Under the pieces are notes generated by a model. The model saw nothing but the letters and a program-made list of their open reading frames with translations, was not told where the DNA came from and did no database searches. Below are positions 1-8,034 of a DNA stretch of 64,000 nt, one piece after another. The stretch is taken from contig JAIKWD010000013.1 of NCBI GenBank assembly GCA_024685175.1, forward strand, positions 62,001-126,000, written 5' to 3'. A program made the position numbers and the translations under genes. This DNA is from Bacteroidales bacterium. GTDB taxonomy: Bacteria > Bacteroidota > Bacteroidia > Bacteroidales > WCHB1-69. Numbering within the stretch: the stretch's first letter is position 1; each line of letters opens with the position of its first letter.

Positions 1-663
1 AGACTTTTTGCATTGCAAGACATCAAATACCGCGATTTCCAAGCGAAGCTGGTCCCCAATGTCAACCCAGACCTGATCATCGGCATACGGATTCCGGCAT
101 TGCGCCAGTTGGCGAAAGAGCTGGCCAAAGATCCCGACATTGCCGAGTTTTTATGGGAGTTGCCGCATCATTACTTTGAGGAGAACGCCTTGCACGGGCT
201 CATCCTCGCCGAAGGCAAGGACTACAACGAATGTGTGGCCGCCCTTGACCGATGGTTGCCATACGTGGACAACTGGGCTGTGTGCGACACCATAAAACCA
301 AAAGCATTCGGCAAAAATCATCCCAAACTAATCAAGGACATCCGCCGATGGCTGCGCTCCCGCAAACCTTACACATTACGTTTCGCCCTATTGATGCTGA
401 TGACGCACTTCCTGGGCGATGATTTCAAGCCCGAATATCTTGACTGGGCGGCAAGCGTAAAGCACGACGACTACTATGTCAAGATGATGGTAGCTTGGTT
501 CTTCGCCACCGCGTTGGCCAAGCAATACGACGCTGCCCTGCCCTATCTGACGGAGCATCGCTTAGACTCTTGGGTACACCAAAAGACCATTCAGAAAGCC
601 ATCGAGAGTTATCGCATCAGCGATGAACGGAAGACGCAATTGAGGGCACAACGGCTACCGTAA
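1..663 (+). CDS. AlkD-like DNA alkylation repair enzyme, 5' end cut by the window
   Basis: Probable DNA glycosylase of the AlkD family (HEAT-like helical repeats) that excises cationic alkylated bases such as N7- or N3-alkylpurines. The frame is open from the first base of the window (codons read R-L-F-A-L-Q-D), so the start codon lies just outside and about ten residues are missing; the family is usually around 225-235 residues and 220 are present. The signature Trp and Asp four residues apart (W-A-V-C-D, residues 92 and 96 of the fragment) match the AlkD DNA-binding Trp and catalytic Asp, and a later Trp (S-W-V-H-Q-K) fits the third pocket residue. It ends 3 bases before the stop of the convergent membrane gene, leaving no room for a separate terminator. 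Confidence 0.85.
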   Translation, partial: RLFALQDIKYRDFQAKLVPNVNPDLIIGIRIPALRQLAKELAKDPDIAEFLWELPHHYFEENALHGLILAEGKDYNECVAALDRWLPYVDNWAVCDTIKPKAFGKNHPKLIKDIRRWLRSRKPYTLRFALLMLMTHFLGDDFKPEYLDWAASVKHDDYYVKMMVAWFFATALAKQYDAALPYLTEHRLDSWVHQKTIQKAIESYRISDERKTQLRAQRLP

Positions 664-666
664 ATC

Positions 667-1356
667 TTATTTCCGCATAGCGGCAATCGATAGGAAGAGC
701 CCCAGAATGATGCTGCAGAAGGCGGCGAAGAGCACCTGAAAATCACCGGGCAGACAGAAGGTTAGCGTATGTGCCGGAATCCAAAACAGCGGTATCGTTT
801 TCTTGAAGACGAAGTTCCATTGCACATCCCAGTTGACCTCTTGAATGAGTTTGCGCATCTGGATCGGGTGAATCAGACTCACCGCGCGGCCTTCGTAGGA
901 GGCGATGTGCATATCACAAATCTTGTGAAAAGTCATAAAGACAGGAGCGAAAGAGGTGTTCATCATCACGCTTACGAAGAAGGCGCCCACCAGTTTCAGC
1001 CAGCTAAACTCGCCCATCATAGCCGCGCTGACACCCTTGAAACAGGCAGCTTTCTCCATAAAGGCGGGAATGCCCACCTTGAAGACACTCATAGCCAGCG
1101 CAATCCACATACCCAAGAATCCCCAGACAACGAACTTCGGGAAGAGGCCAAAACCCTTATGGTAGTAATGGCCTGTCTTTACACGCTGGCCCAGCATCTC
1201 GCCGAAGGTGGCCAAGATGCCGAATTTGAGGAAAGCCATCCACAACGGATAGTTGCGCGTGAGCGTACAGAAAGTGTCATACACGGCATTGCTCAAAAAG
1301 AAGGGCAGCAACACCAATATTACGATGACTATAACAAGGAAGTCGGATTTTTTCAT
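667..1356 (-). CDS. Multi-pass membrane protein, possibly Mpv17/PMP22-like
   Basis: A 229-residue integral membrane protein with about five hydrophobic segments: residues 5-22, 38-52, 75-95, 120-142 and 205-225. The C-terminal part, with W-I-P-A-H-T followed by a phenylalanine-rich stretch and a final helix, and a central M-N-T-S-F-A-P-V-F segment resemble the layout of the Mpv17/PMP22 family known from peroxisomal and mitochondrial membranes and found sporadically in bacteria. The function of the bacterial members is not known. The family call rests on pattern memory only and could be wrong; the membrane topology is much surer. Confidence 0.5.
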   Translation of the reverse strand: MKKSDFLVIVIVILVLLPFFLSNAVYDTFCTLTRNYPLWMAFLKFGILATFGEMLGQRVKTGHYYHKGFGLFPKFVVWGFLGMWIALAMSVFKVGIPAFMEKAACFKGVSAAMMGEFSWLKLVGAFFVSVMMNTSFAPVFMTFHKICDMHIASYEGRAVSLIHPIQMRKLIQEVNWDVQWNFVFKKTIPLFWIPAHTLTFCLPGDFQVLFAAFCSIILGLFLSIAAMRK

Positions 1357-1362
1357 TATATG

Positions 1363-1392
1363 GTGATTAGGAATTAGTCGTTAGGGATGAGA
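1363..1392. repeat. Short intergenic GGAATTA/TTAGGGATGA-type tract
   Basis: Degenerate seven-base-period tract (gattaggaattagtcgttag) just upstream of the membrane gene. Same family as the longer tract at 34752-34790. Confidence 0.4.
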
Positions 1393-1428
1393 TGAGACAT
1401 TGTACACAACGTCTTACAATATATTGGA

Positions 1429-2625
1429 TCATTGGTTCCAGTGTTTCACCCATTTCCGTTCGCGTTCGGTGAGAGTGTTGAGATCGATGGTTTTGTAGTT
1501 CGGGTCGGGCATGTACCAATCGGTGGAGTCATAGAACTGCTGCAACATTTTGTCCTTGAATACATAGCCGCGGTAGGCGAAGGGCAGGTTGCGCAGGATG
1601 CGTCGCTGTTCGTCCGTAAAAGAGGCATCCATATATTGCGCTTCCACATCGAACAGGTCGCCGTCGGAAGGCAGACTCGGCTTGTCAAAACAAAAATAAA
1701 GGCGCTTTACACATTCCAAAAGTTTGTCCTCTTTTTTGGGCTCGGGCTTGCCATCGTTGTAATAGGGATCGTTAAGCCAGATGTTGGGTTTCTTGATATA
1801 GAGTTCCCCGTCAGGGTGGAAGTTCTCCTTGTGAAAAGTCAGCACACCTTTTTGGATATGATAAATGGGCATCGTTTCACCATACGGGTAAACGGCTTTC
1901 CGGAACACGCCGTCGCAAGTCCATTCGTTCATATCCTTATAAAAAGTGGTGTCAATCCAAAACGACTCGCAGTCGCCCATATCGACATGCAGTGTAAAAT
2001 CGTCGATTTGATGATTGGCCCAGCGGTTGGCAGCAGTTAATACATACGGAAAATAGAACTCCTCGCCAATCGAGAAGGAGAGGTCGTATTGGTAAGTGTG
2101 CTGCACGATGTTGAGCCCTTTTTGGAAGTGGGCGTTGAAGTGATAGACAAACTCGTAAGGATACCCTTCTCCATCATAAGCCAAGATTGAATCTTCGCAT
2201 TGTCGCCACGTAAGGTCGGGAATCTTTCCGTTTTCATAATTCACCACATATTTGTTTTGGGATGCATCGAACCGAGAGATGGAGTGGGCGACCTCGTAAG
2301 GCAGCGTCTTTCCGTTCAAGGTCACCGTGAAATTGCGCATATGCGGATGGTAATAGTTGACGCCTATGGGATAGGAGTTGTAGGGTGATTCTGCCTCGAA
2401 GCCCACCAGCAAATCTTTTTCTTTTGTAGGGTTGAAGAACTCGTAATAGACGGTCACTTCGATGTGATTGCCTACGCGCTTGAGGGTCAGCACCTCTTTT
2501 TGGACGCAGATGTCGGTTTCGGCAATCGGCACCAGATGATTGCCGGCCGCATAGAAGACGCCGTCGTTTGGATAGGCAAAAATAGTGACACACAAGAAGA
2601 TAAGGAGGGTTGCTAGTTTTTTCAT
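1429..2625 (-). CDS. Exported protein with C-terminal YARHG domain
   Basis: A 398-residue protein with a clear Sec signal peptide (MKKLATLLIFLCVTIFAYPND). The body, about residues 20-300, is a beta-rich extracytoplasmic domain resembling the DUF4424-type region often found before YARHG. The last 70 residues fit YARHG: a stretch rich in L-R-N and A-Y-R-G-Y-V-F, then L-Q-Q-F-Y, then W-Y-M-P-D, then L-T-E-R-E-R-K. YARHG is a small extracellular domain of unknown role in bacterial cell-surface proteins. A TATTTTTG promoter element lies 20 bases upstream of the ATG on the same strand. The role is not known; probably periplasmic or outer-surface. Confidence 0.65.
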   Translation of the reverse strand: MKKLATLLIFLCVTIFAYPNDGVFYAAGNHLVPIAETDICVQKEVLTLKRVGNHIEVTVYYEFFNPTKEKDLLVGFEAESPYNSYPIGVNYYHPHMRNFTVTLNGKTLPYEVAHSISRFDASQNKYVVNYENGKIPDLTWRQCEDSILAYDGEGYPYEFVYHFNAHFQKGLNIVQHTYQYDLSFSIGEEFYFPYVLTAANRWANHQIDDFTLHVDMGDCESFWIDTTFYKDMNEWTCDGVFRKAVYPYGETMPIYHIQKGVLTFHKENFHPDGELYIKKPNIWLNDPYYNDGKPEPKKEDKLLECVKRLYFCFDKPSLPSDGDLFDVEAQYMDASFTDEQRRILRNLPFAYRGYVFKDKMLQQFYDSTDWYMPDPNYKTIDLNTLTERERKWVKHWNQ

Positions 2626-2644
2626 TGCGATTTGTTTGGATTTG

Positions 2645-2652
2645 CAAAAATA
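2645..2652 (-). promoter_or_regulatory. -7 element TATTTTTG for the YARHG gene
   Basis: Reads TATTTTTG on the minus strand, matching the Bacteroidetes -7 consensus TAnnTTTG, 20 bases before the ATG. It is divergent from the promoter at 2710-2740. Confidence 0.6.
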
Positions 2653-2709
2653 GGAAAAAACTGTGAGGAGTGAGGGGTTAGGGACAAGGAGTGAAGTAGT
2701 GTTTTATTA

Positions 2710-2740
2710 TTTGGACGATAAAGAAAAAAGATTATCTTTG
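2710..2740 (+). promoter_or_regulatory. Bacteroidetes promoter TTTG-N19-TATCTTTG
   Basis: TTTG at 2710-2713, exactly 19 bases, then TATCTTTG at 2733-2740: a full match to the Bacteroides sigma factor consensus. It lies 25 bases before the ATG at 2766 and supports that ATG over the upstream TTG at 2757. Confidence 0.75.
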
Positions 2741-2765
2741 CAAATCTTTAATCCTATTGGAAATA

Positions 2766-4121
2766 ATGGACGAATTAGACCCTGGACCCATACGCAATAT
2801 AACCTACGGACTCTTTGTGCTCACGGCTCGTTCCGGCGCAAAAGACAACGGTTGTATCATCAATGTAGCGGCGCAAGTTACCGACAATCCACTTCGTATC
2901 GTCATTTGTGTAAACAAGGGCAATCTCACCCACGACCTGATTAAGGAAAGTGGCGTCTTCAACCTCAACATCTTGACGGAGGAGACCCCGTTCCGCGTGA
3001 TTCAGCATTTTGGCTTCCAAAGTGGACGGGACGTCAACAAGTTCGAGAACTGTGAGGTCGAGATGCGCGCGAAGAACGGCGTGCTTTATCTGCCCAAGTT
3101 CACCAGCGGCTTCATCAGCGGCAAGGTGGCGCAGACAGTGGATATGCTAAGCCACACGCTCTTCATCGCCGACGTGGTGGAGACCAAGACGCTGTCCGAC
3201 AAGCCCGCTCTGACGTATGCCTACTATCATCAACACATGAAGTCCCAACATCAGAAGACATCCTCCGCCGGCAAGACTCGCTGGGTGTGCGAGGTGTGCG
3301 GCTACGTGTACGAGGGCGACGAGCTGCCCGACGACTTCATCTGTCCTTGGTGCAAACACGGCAAAGCCGAATTCAAGAAAATGGATGGTGATCCATCATC
3401 GAACAATAACAATAACAACAATATTAACTTAAACAATCAAAAAATGAAAAAGTACAAATGCAATGTATGTAATGTGGAATTCGAATTGGAAGATGGTGCT
3501 GAACTCGTATGCCCCGTTTGCGGTGCAGGCGCCGAAGACCTGGAACTGATCTCCGACGATTCCGCCGCCCCGGAAGCCCCCAAGGCCAATCCGTATGCAG
3601 GCACGCAGACCGAGAAGAACCTCGAAGCCGCTTTCGCCGGCGAGTCCCAAGCCCGCAACAAATATACCTACTTCGCCTCCGTAGCCAAAAAAGAGGGTTA
3701 TGAGCAGATTGCCGCTCTGTTCCTCAAGACCGCCGAGAACGAGAAAGAGCACGCCAAGCTTTGGTTCAAGGAGCTGAACGGCATTGGCACCACCGCCGAG
3801 AACCTGGCCGCCGCCGCCGCTGGCGAGAACTACGAATGGACTGATATGTACGAAGGCTTCGCCAAGACCGCCGAAGAGGAAGGTTTCAAGAAATTGGCCG
3901 CCAAGTTCCGCCTTGTGGCCGCCATCGAGAAACATCACGAAGAACGCTATCGCGCCCTGCTCAAGAACGTGGAGACCGCCCAAGTGTTCGAAAAGAGCGA
4001 AGTCAAGGTCTGGGAATGCCGCAACTGCGGCCATATTGTAGTGGGTACCAACGCCCCTGGCGTATGCCCTGCCTGCAACCACCCGCAATCCTTCTTTGAA
4101 ATTAACGCTGAGAACTACTAA
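2766..4121 (+). CDS. Flavin reductase-rubredoxin-rubrerythrin fusion with three rubredoxin-type centres
   Basis: A 451-residue cytoplasmic redox fusion. Residues 1-155 are a flavin-reductase (flavoredoxin, FMN-binding split barrel) domain. Rubredoxin 1 has Cys 175, 178, 193 and 196. An Asn-rich linker (about 213-225) leads to an internal Met227. A second rubredoxin-like knuckle has Cys 232, 235, 249 and 252. A rubrerythrin ferritin-like diiron domain (about 275-402) has [14 protein letters not shown] and E-K-H-H-E-E motifs. A third rubredoxin has Cys 418, 421, 434 and 437. Rubrerythrin reduces hydrogen peroxide with electrons from rubredoxin; the flavin reductase-rubredoxin half (known as high-molecular-weight rubredoxin) can feed it from NAD(P)H. 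I infer a one-chain peroxide reductase. The start is ATG 2766, chosen because of the promoter. An internal start at 3444 could also make the rubrerythrin half alone. Confidence 0.85.
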   Translation: MDELDPGPIRNITYGLFVLTARSGAKDNGCIINVAAQVTDNPLRIVICVNKGNLTHDLIKESGVFNLNILTEETPFRVIQHFGFQSGRDVNKFENCEVEMRAKNGVLYLPKFTSGFISGKVAQTVDMLSHTLFIADVVETKTLSDKPALTYAYYHQHMKSQHQKTSSAGKTRWVCEVCGYVYEGDELPDDFICPWCKHGKAEFKKMDGDPSSNNNNNNNINLNNQKMKKYKCNVCNVEFELEDGAELVCPVCGAGAEDLELISDDSAAPEAPKANPYAGTQTEKNLEAAFAGESQARNKYTYFASVAKKEGYEQIAALFLKTAENEKEHAKLWFKELNGIGTTAENLAAAAAGENYEWTDMYEGFAKTAEEEGFKKLAAKFRLVAAIEKHHEERYRALLKNVETAQVFEKSEVKVWECRNCGHIVVGTNAPGVCPACNHPQSFFEINAENY

Positions 4122-4145
4122 TCTAGACGACAACCGTCAACCAGA

Positions 4146-5213
4146 ATGACCTTACTTTTCGTATTCCTGCTTAGTGCGATGGCCATCTCCTTCCTGTGTT
4201 CCACGTTGGAGTCCAGCCTGCTGTCCACCCCTCTTTCCTACATCATAATGAAAGAGGAGGAGGGCTACAAGCCCGCCCCTCTGATGAAAAAGTACAAGAC
4301 GGACACAGACCGCCCGCTGGCGGCCATCCTCTCGTTGAACACCATAGCTAATACCATTGGCGCCGCAGGCGTAGGCCAACAGGCCACCTTGGTCTTCGGC
4401 AGCCAATGGTTTGGACTTGTGTCAGCCATAACCACCATCTTGATTCTCGTCTTTTCCGAAATCATCCCCAAGACCATCGGCGCCACGCGCTGGAAGAGCT
4501 TGATGGGCTTCACCGCCAACACGCTTCGCGTGCTCATCTTCATTCTATTCCCGATCGTCAAGCTGGTCGAGTTGATCAGCAAGCTGGTCACGAGCAAGAA
4601 CGCCGACCCATCAGTCAGCCGGGAAGAGGTGATTGCCATCGCTAACGTGGGTGAGGAGGAAGGCGTGATCGAAGAGGATGAGAACAAGATCATCCAAAAC
4701 ATAATGAAACTCGACAATGTCAAGGCGGAAGAGGTGATGACGCCCCGCGTGGTGGCCGCCTCCGCTCCCGAGAGTATGACCCTTCGCGAATACTACGACG
4801 ACGACCAGTACGACCACTTCTCCCGTATCCCCGTCTATGCCGAGTCACCCGAGTACATCACGGGCTACATCCTCCGCGGCGACGCTTTGGAGAATCTGGC
4901 CGAGGACAAGTTCAATGTCACACTCGGCGAGATCAAGCGCGAGATGCCCTTTTTTAACGAAGACAGGTCTATCAGCGAAATCTGGGACTCGATGCTCAAG
5001 CAAAAATCCCAAATCGCCCTCATCATCGACGAATACGGCTGTTTCCAAGGCATCTTGACGATGGAAGACATCATCGAGACGGTGTTCGGCCTCGAAATCA
5101 TCGACGAGAGCGACGAGGTGTCCGATATGCAACAATATGCCCGCGAACGTTGGCAACAGCGCCAAAAACGCTTCAAGCGCCCCGGCGTAACGCCACAGAC
5201 GACGGGTGAATAA
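4146..5213 (+). CDS. CNNM-type membrane protein with CBS pair (hemolysin C/CorC-like)
   Basis: A 355-residue protein. The N-terminal DUF21/CNNM transmembrane domain (about 1-165) has hydrophobic segments near 2-20, 60-85, 90-110 and 125-150 and the conserved V-F-S-E-I-I-P-K-T motif. A CBS-domain pair follows (about 195-320; V-M-T-P-R and D-E-Y-G-C-F-Q-G motifs). The family is implicated in Mg2+/Co2+ homeostasis or membrane ion export. The C-terminal CorC_HlyC transporter-associated domain found in longer relatives is absent; the chain ends soon after the CBS pair. It follows the redox fusion by 24 bases with no visible terminator, so it may be cotranscribed, although a functional link is not evident. 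Confidence 0.8.
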   Translation: MTLLFVFLLSAMAISFLCSTLESSLLSTPLSYIIMKEEEGYKPAPLMKKYKTDTDRPLAAILSLNTIANTIGAAGVGQQATLVFGSQWFGLVSAITTILILVFSEIIPKTIGATRWKSLMGFTANTLRVLIFILFPIVKLVELISKLVTSKNADPSVSREEVIAIANVGEEEGVIEEDENKIIQNIMKLDNVKAEEVMTPRVVAASAPESMTLREYYDDDQYDHFSRIPVYAESPEYITGYILRGDALENLAEDKFNVTLGEIKREMPFFNEDRSISEIWDSMLKQKSQIALIIDEYGCFQGILTMEDIIETVFGLEIIDESDEVSDMQQYARERWQQRQKRFKRPGVTPQTTGE

Positions 5214-5225
5214 ATACATCCTGCA

Positions 5226-5858
5226 ATGAAAAAGATCCTCATTCTTTTTACGGCCGCTATGCTTGTTGTGTCCGGCTCTTTGCAGGCACAGGAATCGCCC
5301 AAGCCCCACAGCGACCTTTATAATCAGTTGGGCGTCACCGTAGGTCCCGTTTCCGGCTTCGGAACGTTGGTTTATGGAACCATCGGCTTTTTTTCCGCCA
5401 TTGGCGCCGGGTTGGGCCATACAGCCCTCGACATGAACCTATACGGCCACTATGGCATCCATTACTACTATCAGGTCACCCACTGGTGCCAAGTGGGTGT
5501 CAAGGCATCCGTGGAGTGCGCCGAGTACAAACATTACTCCGACACCCTGCACACTACATTGACGAGCGTGGACCGCGATGCTTTGCTCACCGTAATGCCC
5601 AGCGTGCAGTTCACTTACCTTAACCGTCCTTGGGTGCGCCTCTATTCCGGCGTTGACCTTGGTGTCGGCTATATGTGGTCGAATAGGACGGAGTATGCCA
5701 AGGCCGATACTGAAGATGGCCATAGTGGCAACCAATTCCTCTTCGCCTTCAACGTCACCCCGTTCGGTCTCACCGTCGGCAAACGTTTTTATGGACTCTT
5801 CGAATTGAATGTCGGCTACGATGCCTTCTTCAAGGCGGGCATCGGCGCTCGTTTTTAG
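5226..5858 (+). CDS. Small outer-membrane beta-barrel protein, unknown function
   Basis: A 210-residue protein with a Sec signal peptide (cleavage after S-L-Q-A, about residue 20). The rest is rich in Gly, Tyr and alternating aromatic residues, with amphipathic strands and a terminal Phe (G-I-G-A-R-F), as in small outer-membrane barrels. No enzymatic motif is visible. It starts 12 bases after the CNNM gene stop and ends 19 bases before the next start, so all three are likely in one transcript. I do not recognise a named family. Confidence 0.55.
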   Translation: MKKILILFTAAMLVVSGSLQAQESPKPHSDLYNQLGVTVGPVSGFGTLVYGTIGFFSAIGAGLGHTALDMNLYGHYGIHYYYQVTHWCQVGVKASVECAEYKHYSDTLHTTLTSVDRDALLTVMPSVQFTYLNRPWVRLYSGVDLGVGYMWSNRTEYAKADTEDGHSGNQFLFAFNVTPFGLTVGKRFYGLFELNVGYDAFFKAGIGARF

Positions 5859-5877
5859 TCATCCCATAAACCATCCT

Positions 5878-6759
5878 ATGAAACGAATTCTGTCACTACT
5901 GCTTATCCTATTGGCGATGGGTAGTGCCTTCGCGCAGCCCGGCCACAAATCCAAAACTTCGAAGGTCAGTCTGATGTCGTTCAACATCCGTATGAGCGCT
6001 ATGGCCGACTATGACGGCATCAACGCGTGGGGCAATCGCAAGAAGGCCGTCGTGCGTATGATCAAGGACGTTAACCCTGACGTGATGGGCGTCCAGGAGA
6101 TGCTGCCCGACCAACAACAGTATCTTCGGAAAGCACTCAAGGCGTACGAGATGGTCGGCGTTGGCCGCGAGGACGGCAAAGCCGAAGGCGAGTGTATGGG
6201 CGTCTTCTACAAGAAAAACCGTTTTGAACGGAAAGAATACAAGACCTACTGGCTGAGTCCCACGCCCGACGAGCCCACCTTCGGCTGGGATGCCGCCTGC
6301 AAGCGGACCGTGACCTTCGTCCACTTGGTGGACAAGCGCAGCTGCAAGGATTTCTACTACTTCAACACGCACCTTGACCACATGGGACAGGTGGCCCGCA
6401 GGCAGTCGATACAGCTTCTGAGTAAGCTGATTAAGAAAGAGGTCTCCGACACTACCGCCGTCGTGATCTTGGGCGGCGATATGAACTCCTCGATCTACGA
6501 CCCCATCTTCAGCCCGATCCTAGCTCCAAAGGGCGATGGACAATCGTCGGCTAAGATGTACTCGGTGAGGGATTACGCCCCGGAATCTTGTAACGAAACG
6601 ACCTACAACGGCTACGGCAAGGAAACGGCCAAGCAAATCGACTATATCCTGACCAACAAACTGGATGCTGCCCGTAGTTTCAAGACCATCAAGAAGGACT
6701 ACGGCGTCCCGTATGTCTCGGATCACTACCCCGTGATTTTGATATTTTCATTGGAATAA
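5878..6759 (+). CDS. Exported endonuclease/exonuclease/phosphatase family protein
   Basis: A 293-residue metal-dependent phosphoesterase of the EEP superfamily (DNase I/sphingomyelinase/inositol phosphatase fold). Motifs in order: S-F-N-I-R near residue 37, V-Q-E-M (catalytic Glu), F-N-T-H-L-D-H, G-G-D-M-N-S, Q-I-D-Y-I and S-D-H-Y-P-V at the C-terminus. A signal peptide (MKRILSLLLILLAMGSAFAQ) fixes the start at ATG 5878; the frame is open further upstream but that part overlaps the barrel gene and lacks a signal. The substrate cannot be told from sequence: nucleic acid, phospholipid and sugar phosphate are all possible for this family. It is the last gene before a good terminator at 6838. Confidence 0.85.
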   Translation: MKRILSLLLILLAMGSAFAQPGHKSKTSKVSLMSFNIRMSAMADYDGINAWGNRKKAVVRMIKDVNPDVMGVQEMLPDQQQYLRKALKAYEMVGVGREDGKAEGECMGVFYKKNRFERKEYKTYWLSPTPDEPTFGWDAACKRTVTFVHLVDKRSCKDFYYFNTHLDHMGQVARRQSIQLLSKLIKKEVSDTTAVVILGGDMNSSIYDPIFSPILAPKGDGQSSAKMYSVRDYAPESCNETTYNGYGKETAKQIDYILTNKLDAARSFKTIKKDYGVPYVSDHYPVILIFSLE

Positions 6760-6837
6760 GAGGTCATCTCACAACCTGGATCGCCCCGCTGCCACATCTG
6801 CAACGAATCCCTCTATCGTTAGACAACTACACAACTC

Positions 6838-6871
6838 GCGGGAGTGATCACAAGATCATTCCCGCTTTTTT
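6838..6871 (+). terminator. Rho-independent terminator
   Basis: A 12-base-pair stem (gcgggagtgatc with gatcattcccgc, one G-T pair) and a 4-base loop, followed by six T. It closes the forward operon that starts at 2766. Confidence 0.8.
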
Positions 6872-6962
6872 ATGGCGGAATTCTGGGAAAAAGGTTTCAG
6901 GACCGGATGACAATTAATAGATAAAAAAAAAGAGGCGCGAATGCGTCTCTTTTCTTTACGAG

Positions 6963-7036
6963 TCGGGGTGAGAAGACTCGAACTTCCGACCCCTTGCACC
7001 CCATGCAAGTGCGCTAGCCAACTGCGCCACACCCCG
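6963..7036 (-). tRNA. tRNA-Pro (anticodon GGG)
   Basis: 74 bases on the minus strand. The acceptor CGGGGTG pairs with CACCCCG, discriminator A, no encoded CCA. D arm GCGC/GCGC, anticodon stem CTTGC/GCAAG with loop ATGGGGT (anticodon GGG), T arm GGAAG with CTTCT and loop TTCGAGT. Loop position 32 is A, slightly unusual. A TACTTTTG promoter element lies upstream at 7053-7060. Confidence 0.93.
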
Positions 7037-7052
7037 ATCGGTTTTGAGGCTG

Positions 7053-7060
7053 CAAAAGTA
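7053..7060 (-). promoter_or_regulatory. -7 element TACTTTTG for tRNA-Pro
   Basis: Matches TAnnTTTG on the minus strand, 16 bases upstream of the mature tRNA 5' end. Confidence 0.6.
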
Positions 7061-7139
7061 CACTTTTTTTCATTAGTTGGGCAATAAGAAGATTTTTTTT
7101 CTCAATTGTTTTTTTTATAGGTGCTCTTATCGGATTTTA

Positions 7140-7147
7140 TATCTTTG
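7140..7147 (+). promoter_or_regulatory. -7 element TATCTTTG
   Basis: Matches TAnnTTTG, 9 bases before the ATG at 7157. It would transcribe the small acidic reading frame and the AlkZ-like gene. Confidence 0.6.
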
Positions 7148-7156
7148 CAAAAAAGT

Positions 7157-7322
7157 ATGACAGAAACCGAACTTAAAAAAATAATCCAAGATCACAAAGA
7201 CATTGCCGCTGAGGCCAGATTGATGGGTGATGCTAAAGAATCCAGCCATTGGTTTTTTAGTTGATTATGACGGTGAGACAGATGAAGATGAAGATGAAGA
7301 TTTAGATGAAGATTTAGAATAG
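7157..7322 (+). pseudogene. Small acidic protein gene with apparent frameshift at a T6 run
   Basis: From ATG 7157 the frame reads 35 codons (M-T-E-T-E-L-K-K ... S-S-H-W-F-F-S) and stops at 7262-7264. The next frame, running through the same T6 run at 7253-7258, gives L-V-D-Y-D-G-E-T followed by an acidic tail D-E-D-E-D-E-D-L-D-E-D-L-E, ending at 7322, one base before the next gene's ATG at 7324. Removing one T would join them into a protein of about 54 residues. I infer one small gene with a homopolymer indel (sequencing error, mutation, or a programmed shift). A good promoter precedes it and it abuts the next gene as in an operon. Function unknown. Confidence 0.5.
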
Positions 7323-7323
7323 A

Positions 7324-7998
7324 ATGAATATTTATCCAGCCGAAATCCATGAATTTGAAGATCTCACAGCCCTGATCCGGGAAGTGGGATTTCTCCCTTT
7401 GTTGGAAAACCCTGTGCATGGCTTCTCCGCCGAGGAGATCGCTGCAGAAGAGTGCCGATACCATTGGTACAGTGACGGCAGTTTCTACTGGCCCATTTGG
7501 GAGTGGAAAGGTCCTGCCATTCAGCACACGCCCTGTGTCTATGGCAAGTTCTACGAGGGGCGGGCGGGATTTGTCAGTATGGAGTGGTGGCCCGACCTGA
7601 TGAACTACCGCCGGAGCAAGCGCCCCTACCCTGCCGAAAACAGCGTGGAGCGGGTCATCCTCGACGTTCTGGAACTGAACGGAGCCATCATCACCCGCGA
7701 CCTACGCAAGGCCTGTGGGTTCACGGGACCGAAGATGCGGAGCCGCTTCGACAGTTACGTCACCAAACTGCAAATGGACTGCCGCATTGTCACCCAAGAC
7801 TTTGTCTATGCAAAAACCAAACTCGGCGAGCGCTACGGATGGGGACTGGCCTTGCTCAACACCCCCGAAAACCAAATAGGCCGTAATGCCTGCCAATGCG
7901 ACCGCACGCCAGAAGAATCGTTTGAGAGAATATTGCAGCATCTTAAAAAGATATTACCCAACGCGGACGAAAAAGACATCCGGAAGATCATTGAGTAA
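7324..7998 (+). CDS. AlkZ/YcaQ-related protein (winged-helix type)
   Basis: A 224-residue cytoplasmic protein. The segment with W-K-G-P-A-I-Q, Y-G-K-F-Y and E-W-W-P, followed by a DNA-binding-like part with L-E-L-N-G-A-I-I-T-R-D-L-R and F-D-S-Y-V-T-K-L-Q, resembles the short AlkZ-related proteins of Bacteroidetes, which are partial relatives of the crosslink-repair glycosylase YcaQ/AlkZ. It is shorter than AlkZ itself (about 400 residues), so glycosylase activity should not be assumed. The translation start is 2 bases after the stop of the acidic small frame, indicating coupling. With the AlkD homologue at the window start, this area holds two alkylation-repair-type genes. Confidence 0.55.
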   Translation: MNIYPAEIHEFEDLTALIREVGFLPLLENPVHGFSAEEIAAEECRYHWYSDGSFYWPIWEWKGPAIQHTPCVYGKFYEGRAGFVSMEWWPDLMNYRRSKRPYPAENSVERVILDVLELNGAIITRDLRKACGFTGPKMRSRFDSYVTKLQMDCRIVTQDFVYAKTKLGERYGWGLALLNTPENQIGRNACQCDRTPEESFERILQHLKKILPNADEKDIRKIIE

Positions 7999-8034
7999 AT
8001 GCCTTCCGATTTGCCGAGAGTCGGCTAAGTGTCA

